DNA of 64,000 bases, from assembly GCA_002811645.1 (NCBI GenBank), contig PDIP01000030.1, forward strand, positions 214,383 through 278,382, given 5' to 3'. The DNA comes from Corallochytrium limacisporum. Lineage: Eukaryota; Opisthokonta. A program made the translations under genes and the position numbers. Positions 51,546-60,103 of the stretch are shown here, piece after piece (position 1 is the stretch's first letter; every line of letters starts with the position of its first letter). Below the pieces are notes generated by a model, which was not told the origin of the DNA, ran no database searches, and saw only the letters and a list, made by a program, of their open reading frames with translations.

Positions 51546-53930
51546 TTAGGTGGTGAGAATATTGGGCAGGGCGGCGGCATCGCTGCCAAAGAATGAAGCC
51601 TTGCAGTCCGGCACGGTCTCAAAGCCAGGAAGGCACTTGAGGATGCCCTCGTCATCTGGCTGGTAGGGGTACAGAATGAGATGACCCTTCATATCAACGG
51701 GCTTCTCCTGTAGGAAGAGCTTGGCGTTCTCCTCGCACACCTCACGTACAGCAGCCACGCATTCCGGCTTGGCCGGGTCACGATACTCCTCTTTCAGACC
51801 GTTGAGGTGCTCATTAAATAGAGCCATGCGGAAGCCGTACACCTGTCCGCGAGGGGTGGCACCATGCTTGACATGGTGGTGCATCTGGTAGCCCCCCATG
51901 CAGATCTCTGTGTCACGATTGGCACCCATGGAGCGCTGGTTGATGTTGGCAGAGCCAATGATGACGTACTCGTCATCGACAATCATCAGCTTGGAGTGCA
52001 CGTAGATCATGAAGCGACGGGTTTTGGCGAGCGTTTGGCCCATGCCCTTCTTGGCCACTCCACTTGCTTGGGATCCCTCCTCCGTTTCGCGGTTCACGGG
52101 ACAGTAGAAAGTCAAATAGTCAGTGGCCTTCTTGTCACTGCCAACTTCCTTGAGGCAGGCGTGGATCATCTTGTACATGAACTGAATGGTGTTGTACTGC
52201 CAGTGCAGAATCTCTTGGATGGTCGCACTCTCTGGGTCTCCCTCCGGATAAATCGGAATCACAATGTAGGCGCAGAAGTCCTCACCGGCGCGGATCTTCT
52301 CGCAACACTTGAGGGAAATCTCAAGGGGCACAAGCTGGCACGCCTCCATATCTTGGTGGCTGTCCCAGGCATGGCAAGAACCCAGGAAGTACTGGTTCTC
52401 GATGTAGATGTGCTTCTTGGCTCGGCGAATCTGGTGCACATAGGCCCGATGAATACTATCGTCGACGTGACGACCCTTTTTCAGGTTCAGATACTCTTCC
52501 TTTAGGCCCTCATCAGCGTGCTTACCCATCTGGGCACTGCGACCGTCGATACTGCGCAAAATCTGCACAGCCCATTCCTCCTGGTTGTGGTGTATATCCT
52601 TCGCAGGCTGGATGAGGTTCTTGACGTGCGTGAGATGGACCAGATCGCGGTGGTGGAGAAGTTTTACCTGCTTGTGCCAACGTTCCTCAAAATTGATCAT
52701 GATATCACGCGCAGCCTGGCCCTCCACGCGGGAGTGAATGTCGTGCCAGGGCTGGCGTGGGCCGACGGTAGGGTCCAATTCGTAGCAATGATTGGCACTG
52801 TCGCCTTTGTGCACACCGGTCAGAGTGCGCCACAAGGGATGGGAACCATCATCGTAGCGACCGTCAGTGAGGTCGATACCGCCGCAGTAGGCAATGATGT
52901 GGCGCACATTGCATGCCTCGACACTCTTGGGAGCGTCACATACCACGAGCTTCTGGTGATGGGTGAAGAGACCGCCGACACTCTTCGATTCTAGCATGCT
53001 GTTGCTCTCACCGCCAGCACGTTCAACATGGAACATTTTGACTTTTGTCTTCTTGAAGTAGGCGAAGGTCTCCTCATCATGGGTGCCCATGACGCCACCT
53101 GTGCTGATGATGCCCTTGTTGCTGCTCAGATCATTCCAGACCAGAATGCAGATCCTCAGACCATCCTCAGCCCTCTGCTTAAGCACCTCCCCCAGGGTCT
53201 CTCCTTTACCCTCAGCGTCACGATTCATAATCAGATCGGCCCAAACTGCCCAGCCGGCGATATAGATGAACTCTTTGGCCTCCTTGATGCTATCCCACAT
53301 ATCATCCCAGCAGCTGCGATCGTCGTACACGGCATTGCCGTCCAAGTTCAGGGGGAACTGCTTCAAACGTTCTGCCTGCTCAGGATTCACACGAGCATCA
53401 TGGTACAGGCGAACCGAGCAGCCAGTGCGAATGGGGTAGTAAACGTGGGGCACTTCAGGAGTCATTTTGGTCTTCTCAACGGTCACAAACTCGATCTCCA
53501 GGTGTAGCTCACCCTTCTCATTCTCGCCATTCTCCTTCTTCAGGGGGAACCAACCATCCTTTGGCTCGCCGGTGGCCAGTTCCTTCATGTCGAACCACAC
53601 AAAGCCCAGATGATCAACACCAGCAGCGTCATCATCCTTCACACTGATCTCCAGTTTGTCGCCGATGTCGGCAATGGGGATCTCATACTTTTCGTTGAAG
53701 TGGGGGTCAAGAGTGTTGTCGTGGCGCTTGGTCTTGATTAGACGGTTGTGTCCAATGCGTACAGTAACGTAAGGATCACTCAAGTCGCGGGTCACCTTGG
53801 ACAACATCCTGCCAAGTTTAGAGGGCAGGAGGGCGTCCGCATTGCGAAGGTGCCTGGCAGCAATGATGTTGATCTTGAGGGTGCCATGCCACACATCTTT
53901 GTCTCCGAGAGGCTTAGTAGAGGACGGCAT
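51546..53930 (-). CDS. C2-domain phospholipase D, plant type
   Basis: 794 residues, the length of plant PLD-alpha. The N-terminal C2 domain (about 12-150) has DPYVTVRIG and the strand pattern of Ca2+-dependent C2 folds. Two HKD motifs carry the active site: THHQKLVVCD (about 325) and VHSKLMIVDDEYVIIGSANINQRSM (about 655). IENQYF before the second HKD is typical of plant PLDs. There are no PX or PH domains, unlike Spo14-type fungal PLDs. It hydrolyses phosphatidylcholine or phosphatidylethanolamine to phosphatidic acid, probably under Ca2+ control. The frame upstream begins with TTG, so ATG 53930 is used. It is convergent with the otubain-like gene, 140 bp apart. Confidence 0.92.
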   Translation of the reverse strand: MPSSTKPLGDKDVWHGTLKINIIAARHLRNADALLPSKLGRMLSKVTRDLSDPYVTVRIGHNRLIKTKRHDNTLDPHFNEKYEIPIADIGDKLEISVKDDDAAGVDHLGFVWFDMKELATGEPKDGWFPLKKENGENEKGELHLEIEFVTVEKTKMTPEVPHVYYPIRTGCSVRLYHDARVNPEQAERLKQFPLNLDGNAVYDDRSCWDDMWDSIKEAKEFIYIAGWAVWADLIMNRDAEGKGETLGEVLKQRAEDGLRICILVWNDLSSNKGIISTGGVMGTHDEETFAYFKKTKVKMFHVERAGGESNSMLESKSVGGLFTHHQKLVVCDAPKSVEACNVRHIIAYCGGIDLTDGRYDDGSHPLWRTLTGVHKGDSANHCYELDPTVGPRQPWHDIHSRVEGQAARDIMINFEERWHKQVKLLHHRDLVHLTHVKNLIQPAKDIHHNQEEWAVQILRSIDGRSAQMGKHADEGLKEEYLNLKKGRHVDDSIHRAYVHQIRRAKKHIYIENQYFLGSCHAWDSHQDMEACQLVPLEISLKCCEKIRAGEDFCAYIVIPIYPEGDPESATIQEILHWQYNTIQFMYKMIHACLKEVGSDKKATDYLTFYCPVNRETEEGSQASGVAKKGMGQTLAKTRRFMIYVHSKLMIVDDEYVIIGSANINQRSMGANRDTEICMGGYQMHHHVKHGATPRGQVYGFRMALFNEHLNGLKEEYRDPAKPECVAAVREVCEENAKLFLQEKPVDMKGHLILYPYQPDDEGILKCLPGFETVPDCKASFFGSDAAALPNILTT

Positions 53931-55852
53931 TTTCAAATGTTGTTTCAACCAGCCGATCTAGAGAACGTATCCAGAGGTCAGAATGGAAATGCGGCCTGCC
54001 ACTGAAAGTCTTGCTCCTTCTTTTCTGAATTAGGTAGTCACGACCGAAGGCTGTCATCTCTACCGTGCAAGATGGTCGATATGCTGCAAGACTATCGCAA
54101 CGATGTCAAAGTTCCACTGCTGATATTTACTGAACGTGCGACAGCTTTGACAGCCAGCCTCGCGATTCAGGAACCAGGAATTTTCCGATGCCCTGTAGTG
54201 AACTCTAGTATGTTTTTGCTACACGTTCCAACGGGCCAAGAGCCTTGCATCTGCAAAGTAGAGTCGAGAGAACAACTCGCCGGTGTAGTATTGGTGTTCT
54301 GTGAGTTGATACTCATTTAGATCTGCGAATTATGCAATGTCCTCGCCATCGCCATAATTTCTTCCGTCCAGGATCCAAGCACTCGCCCTTCGTGCTCCAC
54401 TGGGAATTTGTCAAGCTATTCAAGAACACTGCAATCATACCGGAATGGAAACAGTCCGCACAACCCAGCCGGTTCCGCAATACTTCTCGGCTGCTGTGCC
54501 ATCGTACTTGCAGATCAATCCATCTGATACCGTCCACTGTTGTGTATTCCAATGCGGACTCGGGCGGGTTTCCTCTCCCATCAAATCTCAGATCCGAACA
54601 GCAGCACGGATTCTCTCCCGCTTGCCCATGTTCCGTAGATGCTGGGGTGGTACACAAAGGCCCCCCCCCTCCTCTCCCGTCCTATCGGGCACGACAAGGG
54701 GGGGGGGAGGGGGGCAAGATCAGCCAGCCAGAGATTGCGGTGGTATCTTCGATAGCCCCGTAGGATTCCTGTGGAGAGAATTCGTTTCGGTTCCCCTGTG
54801 CACCCCTGCGCACCCGCGTTCTCGCCGGGTACCGGCCCCCCCCCCTCCCTTAGGGGGCGAGGGGGGAAATGCAATAAAAAAGTACCGTTCTTTCTTGTCT
54901 GTTTGTTTGTTTTTATTGGGGGAACAAAACATTCTCCGGTAAACCGGCCAAAAGGAAAGAACTTCGAATAGTTCTTTCCTCAGGTTTCCTATCCCCGTTC
55001 CCTCAAAATCTCACCCACAAGGGAAACTTCATAAAAAAAGTTGCAGCGTAACCGTTATACGTCACATTTGCAAAGAGAGAGCAAGAGAGAGCGAGAGAGG
55101 CAGAGAGGCCGAGGTGGCGGCGAGATGGGGGTTTTTCTTTCACTTTGCGAACCCCGAGGTTGGTTCCCGCTTTTTAGCAGAGGGCGATTTAGTTGTAGCG
55201 ACTGACTCAGTGGGGGGGGTTGCCTTGATCTTGGCAGCACGGACACAGTCGGATCGGGAGTCCATTTATTCTGCGCTCATCGTCTTTGATAATTCAATAT
55301 ACTTTGGTGGAGACTTTGAAACGAGATGAGAGAGACCCGCTTTTAATACTTTTTCTTGTCTTGGGGTTCCCCTCAGTATGCGCCCGTGTGTTTAGGACCC
55401 GAGGCCAAGGGCCCCTGTGCGTTACCATATTCAAAGTACGGAAAGTAGAGAAGATTTGCCGCCTTTCCCAAGTGATCGTCGCCACCGGCGAGACAGACAG
55501 AGGAAGGGCCGACGGCTGGGGTACGTGGCAGGGAGCTGGTCACTGCTTGGAATGCACTGGGTTTTTGGGGTTGTTAGTCGTTGACTTCCTTGCGGACGTC
55601 CTTCCCGATTTCTCTTTTGATTTCTTAGAATCCCTTTTAGTTACCGACATTAGGTAACCAGTGTCTGTCGCGCTCCATCACCAAGGTTTGTTCTCGACAG
55701 AAAGAAGGTATACAATAGCAAACATCATTCACGTGATAGGCATCCCATTTGCTGGTACCACTGCGACTGCGAGCAAGGAATAGAGTCTTTGGTGATGACG
55801 TGAAATTCTTGTTCACACCAACCAACAGCAAAGAGAATAGACGAAGGGAAAT
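53931..55852. other. Divergent intergenic region with G/C tracts
   Basis: 1.9 kb between PLD (minus) and the GTPase gene (plus). It contains C-run/G-run hairpin-type stretches at 54661-54716 and 54836-54866, and a purine-rich GAGA tract at about 55073-55110. No gene was recognised. Confidence 0.45.
54661..54716. repeat. Separated poly-C / poly-G inverted tracts
   Basis: A C9 run at 54661-54669 and a G10 run beginning at 54698, followed by A and more G. The two could pair as a hairpin across about 28 bp. Confidence 0.5.
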
Positions 55853-57754
55853 ATGGATTTCCTCAGCGTCTTGGTCGGGGGTGCCCCCAATCAGGAAGGC
55901 CTGACCAGCGATATGAGAGTGACCTTCCGAAGTGTCAACTTCTTCATTTATGTTGCTGGTATTATTTTGTTGATTTTGACTATCAATTCGGTACTTATGG
56001 ATTGGTATATGCTTTCGCATAATCTGAGCAGAGAAGGCACGGTACCGAACATGGACGATGCATCAGACTCAGCAAAGGTTGTGTACGCCGCACCACAGTC
56101 CACCTCATTTCAGATAGCACATGCTGGCACCTCATTCAGTAGTCAAATTGTCAAGTCTATTCTTGCATCGGTGATTGGCTTGATTGTGACACGTTTCCTC
56201 CAGCTGAATGTGGCTATTGATGATATATTGTATCTGGGAAGACACGGTGACAGTGCAGGCACCGTCCTGAAAAGGAACTGGGGTCGCTTGCAGGAAAACA
56301 TCAAAAGCATTCCGAGATACGCAATGGAGCACAAGGCACAGACCTTCCTCATCACGGGATCCATCCTAGCCGTGCCGATTACGTTGTATTTGTGGTCTTC
56401 GGACTATGGTCCGATACCGTTTGTTCTGCTCCTACTTGCAGTTGTTGTGTTCATGGTGTACGGACGCGCGTACCGCATGAAGGAGGAGGCTCGGGCTGCT
56501 ATTGAATTGAGCATGCAAGCTCGGGGAAACAAAGATATTGTGGAGGCAGTACGCGACCTACAGTCTGTGGAGGATAGTAAGAAGGATGAAGATGTTTCCG
56601 TGATCGTGGCCGGTATGGTTGGAGCTGGCAAGACAAGCCTCGTAAAGGCATTGCTGGGCTCACAGAAGGGTGATGACATTGACAAGGCCCTGTATGTGGG
56701 TATGATGGACGACGATGATACAGATGATGAGGATGTAGATCGGCAGGCGCCCCCGCGCAAGAAGGAACCTACTCGATTCCAAAGAGGACGGCTCATCTTC
56801 TACGATCTTCCTGGACAAATGCGCGTCGACGGTCCTTCACGAGAGAAGATACCTCGGGCTGATGTGGGTATCATGGTTGTTGCTGGTTCTGCAGACGCCA
56901 ACCAGCGAGAGGCCTTCAGGGCTCTTCGGGCTGCCGTGGGTAAGGCGTACGTTGTCCGCAGCAAGTGTGACCGTGACCTTTTCCGAATGAAGCCCGACGC
57001 TCAGGAAAAATACCTCGAACAGTGGCAGACTACCTTGGACGTGAGCAAGGTACACATGGTTTGTGCCAACGGTTATGACGTGGATACCCGCGATGATGTA
57101 GTGCTGGATATTCGAGGTGTGGACCAGCTGCGCTCTGAGATAGAGGCACATTTGAAGAAGAACCATAAGAGTATCGTCATGGCCCGCAAGGCTTACGATA
57201 AGGATCGTCAGGCGCACGATGTGATTGTTAAAGCATGCAGTACAGCCTTCTCTCTTGCGATCGTGGATGGACATCCAGCTCACCTGGAGAAGGTACTTGC
57301 TGACAATGCATCCAAACTTATGGAGATCTATACGGGTCAGCGGGACACAAAGGGTTTGGAACACAGGCTAGAAGTTGGACCCATTCCGTTCGCTTCATAT
57401 ATTCCAGGAGGTACAGCTATCATGCAGACCCTGATCTGTGCAGTACGTCTGCTTGCCATGCAAAAGGCTTTGAGTGCGCAAGCACGTACGGGACTCGACC
57501 GGAACGCGCTAGAGAGCAATGCACAAAAGTACACAGAGGAGATGAGCGCCAGTGACATCCTGAACTGGGAATTCATAAGCACACTTGCGGAGACCGCCAC
57601 CTACCAGAGCGGAAATGTTATGGGAGGCATCTCTGCTGCTGTGGACCGAGTCATCGAAGCCAATCTGGGTCGTCAGATGTCCAAGATGGGCGTTGCCAAC
57701 AGTATGAATGTGGGTGCCTCAACCAGCAGTGGGCGTATAACCGAGCTCAACTAG
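55853..57754 (+). CDS. Polytopic membrane GTPase, IRG-like
   Basis: 633 residues. Four likely membrane spans lie at about 28-48, 99-116, 164-180 and 188-204. The GTPase part has a P-loop GMVGAGKTS (254-262), a G3 DLPG (318-321) after a Asp/Glu-rich insert, and KAYVVRSKCDRDLF (364-377), where the SKCD resembles the TKxD G4 motif. The wording around G3 and G4, with VRxKxDxDL, is close to immunity-related GTPases (IRG), and a helical C-terminal domain follows. SRP-receptor beta is the other membrane GTPase I considered, but it has one span and no helical C-terminus. Likely nucleotide-driven membrane remodelling; the role in this organism is unknown. TAG stop. Confidence 0.6.
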   Translation: MDFLSVLVGGAPNQEGLTSDMRVTFRSVNFFIYVAGIILLILTINSVLMDWYMLSHNLSREGTVPNMDDASDSAKVVYAAPQSTSFQIAHAGTSFSSQIVKSILASVIGLIVTRFLQLNVAIDDILYLGRHGDSAGTVLKRNWGRLQENIKSIPRYAMEHKAQTFLITGSILAVPITLYLWSSDYGPIPFVLLLLAVVVFMVYGRAYRMKEEARAAIELSMQARGNKDIVEAVRDLQSVEDSKKDEDVSVIVAGMVGAGKTSLVKALLGSQKGDDIDKALYVGMMDDDDTDDEDVDRQAPPRKKEPTRFQRGRLIFYDLPGQMRVDGPSREKIPRADVGIMVVAGSADANQREAFRALRAAVGKAYVVRSKCDRDLFRMKPDAQEKYLEQWQTTLDVSKVHMVCANGYDVDTRDDVVLDIRGVDQLRSEIEAHLKKNHKSIVMARKAYDKDRQAHDVIVKACSTAFSLAIVDGHPAHLEKVLADNASKLMEIYTGQRDTKGLEHRLEVGPIPFASYIPGGTAIMQTLICAVRLLAMQKALSAQARTGLDRNALESNAQKYTEEMSASDILNWEFISTLAETATYQSGNVMGGISAAVDRVIEANLGRQMSKMGVANSMNVGASTSSGRITELN

Positions 57755-57840
57755 GCAGACAAGCCCGGAAAACCACAATTTTAGATTTGTACATAAGAAT
57801 ATACACTCTTACATCATAGTGAAATGTCATATACTGTAGT

Positions 57841-58303
57841 TCATGAATTGACCTGACGTGCCGGGCGGTAAAGGACATCCAGTGCTTTGGAATACGCCAC
57901 GTTTGCCGTTGGCGGCCTGACCAGCTTGAACTGCTGCTGCAATGTCTCCTGCCCCCATTCCATACTAGCGCATTTCGTTTGCTGCTGACTCCACGACCGG
58001 CTGTGTGCTCTTGAACGCTGCTCGTGCTCCCTGGATGTCAGACAATGGATTAGTACGTTTGGAATTGCCGAGATCTGCGCTTGTGCTGGTTTCCAGCTGG
58101 TCTCGCTCCTGGGTCATGGTAGGGTCCTCGTTTGGGGAGATGTGGTCTTGAGGCGACAGCTGTGATGCCGACACCAGTGCGGAAACCTATGCTTGGTCAT
58201 TGTGTCTTGCCTGATCCGCCAAAACCTGAACTTCTCGTCCACAAATGATTTTCGTTTCCAGCGGAGGTTGGTCGTCCGTTCCGAATGGAGCGCTGAACGA
58301 CAT
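57841..58303 (-). CDS. Small gene with unresolved introns
   Basis: A TATA-like TATAAG lies 83 bp upstream of ATG 58303. The frame begins MSFSAPFGTDDQPPLETKI and reads as coding for 38 codons to a TAG. The same frame then continues, coding-like, to a second TAG at about 57967. A branch-like TACTAAT (58055-58049) and acceptor CATCCAG (ending at 58031) lead into a different frame of 62 codons (58030-57841) that ends ALDVLYRPARQVNS-TGA and looks coding. I could not find a matching donor with a strong GT motif, so the exon structure is open. Function unknown. A decayed gene is possible. Coordinates give the span, not a finished model. Confidence 0.35.
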
Positions 58304-59050
58304 CTTGTGCCACTATCATTTCTGCGTATCTCCGACATGCTCCGACATGTCATGGCTTCAACGTTCGTTATGTCCCTCTTCTTATAGCAGTCGTGAATGT
58401 CAGCATACCGTGACTGTGAGATATCAAAAGTCTATGGATGCGATGGCTCAGGTGTCCAAAACACCCGCTATCAGGTGTGCGCAGGCAACCCACCCTCCCG
58501 GACAAACTGCGCTAGGTGGCTGGCCGGCGTTGGCAACAGCGAAACTGAACACCCAATACATAAATTCAAAATGATGATCTTGACCCGAGACTAGCTCTTG
58601 AACACGGCTGGAATGGGTGCGTGGCATCCACCGGCATGTAAGCGCTCCATTAACCAAGGCGGTAAAAATAGAAAACATGTACTGCACGTATGTAAAAATC
58701 ATATGAAAATTAAAAGGTTTATGATTCAACACATTGACTGGGCATATGGTCTGCTTCAAGGCCAAAGCCCGAGGAAGCAAGATATCCCGCCATGATGATT
58801 GATTTTGATATTATAACTGCTATGCCATTTTGTAAAATGATGTGATGTTATGAACCCCAGACAAAAAAGCTGTGATCCCAATCGAGTCGCAAAAACTCCT
58901 TGTTGCCTGCTCCAGGAATGTATCCAGAGGTTATGCCTAAATGATTATGCGCTAATTCTGCTTTGAAAACACAGTGAACACCCGAAGCTCGTATATCCCA
59001 TATTGGATACCTTCAATTACTCCGCACTGCCTTGCTACAATGTAATCAAT
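58304..59050. other. Intergenic spacer
   Basis: About 750 bp between the small unresolved gene (whose promoter it includes) and the RPL39 stop. It is AT-rich toward 58680-59000. No further gene was recognised. Confidence 0.35.
58381..58386 (-). promoter_or_regulatory. TATA box of the small unresolved gene
   Basis: Minus-strand TATAAG, 83 bp upstream of ATG 58303. Confidence 0.4.
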
Positions 59051-59206
59051 TTAGAGGTTCAGCTTAGTACGGCGCCAGTGGCGGCGCTTGGTGTTGTACC
59101 GGATGGTGTTGTCGGTGCGCATGCGGAACCAGTTGGGGATGGGCCGGTTCTGGCGGGCCTTCTTGCCCAGCGTCCGCTTAGTCTTGAAACTCTTGTGAGA
59201 CGGCAT
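59051..59206 (-). CDS. RPL39: 60S ribosomal protein L39 (eL39)
   Basis: 51 residues starting [20 protein letters not shown] and ending [11 protein letters not shown], the full length and sequence pattern of eL39. The Asn-Arg-Pro-Ile-Pro-Asn-Trp and Arg-Tyr-Asn-Thr-Lys-Arg segments are the conserved core that lines the lower part of the ribosome exit tunnel. It is intronless, whereas many fungal eL39 genes carry an intron near the start. Codon use is strongly biased to C-ending codons, as expected for a highly expressed gene. The stop is TAA. Confidence 0.96.
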   Translation of the reverse strand: MPSHKSFKTKRTLGKKARQNRPIPNWFRMRTDNTIRYNTKRRHWRRTKLNL

Positions 59207-60103
59207 TGTGATCTATGTCAGTAAATTCCCGTTACTAGACTATCCAGCCCTGACCTGTTCTTCTTGTGATCCTGAGTAGCTGAAATAGCTATAAGAAGTA
59301 ATATTAAACCGTCTGCAAAGATGAGAGTATAATTAAGCCTGTGCCAGACCGAAAGGCTTACTGCACACTACAGTATCCTAGTCAGTGTCGAAGCTCTCAA
59401 CCGTTACATATGACCTGAGAACACACAGGAGTACTGCGAAGGCATGGCAGTCCGGTCATGGATGCTGCTCAACAAGCTTTGGGCCATTGGGTACCACTGG
59501 GATAGGGTCCTTTGTGAGGCGAGCCAGAACACTACGTCCATAGATTTAGTATTGCTCTAGATTGTCAGTACATTAGCAACCAAATTATCATATCATTTCT
59601 ATTTTGCGTATATTCACTACTGACATCAACCCTTCCAAAGAAGTCCTTAAATTCCCAGATTGGGCCCCTCTCTCCGGAATTGTAAAAAAAACTGTGAGAA
59701 CTTCGAGCACGTGACGTATGCCACAGTGTTGTGTGTGTTTTTAGTTTATGTGTGTTTTCTGGTTTGCTGGTTGGGGTGTGCGGGGAGGGGTGGGGACCGA
59801 GAGGCTGAGCCAATGCAATGGGGCTTGAAGGGAGACGCCATCATTGGGTCCTTTTGCGCGCAATGAGCGGGTCTCACCACTACGCCAGAAGTGTGATATA
59901 ACCAGCTGGGTACCAGCTACTTCAACAAACTGCTCCAACCTGACACTTGTGCTTGTTCCTGAACCTGCTTGGCAAGACTTGCATTAAGGAAGAGTCCGAA
60001 TAGAATAACAAGAGCGGCATACAACTGGACGCGGATGATGATTATGTAGGTACTCCCTCGATCTAGAGTAATAGATCTGTGGCCGGCACCTGGAATTTCC
60101 ACA
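59207..60103. other. Divergent intergenic region
   Basis: 900 bp between RPL39 (minus) and the CDC123-like gene (plus). A TACTTCTTA stretch on the minus strand 94 bp upstream of the RPL39 ATG is a weak match to the TATA-like element. Nothing else was recognised. Confidence 0.35.

Noticed and set aside
51864-52994. Long plus-strand frames of 213 and 158 codons
   Set aside because: They are antisense to the phospholipase D gene.
57841-58303. TAG recoded as an amino acid
   Set aside because: TAG is the normal stop of TAF5, the WOPR gene, PUS10, the IRG-like gene and the CDC123-like gene, so genome-wide reassignment is excluded.
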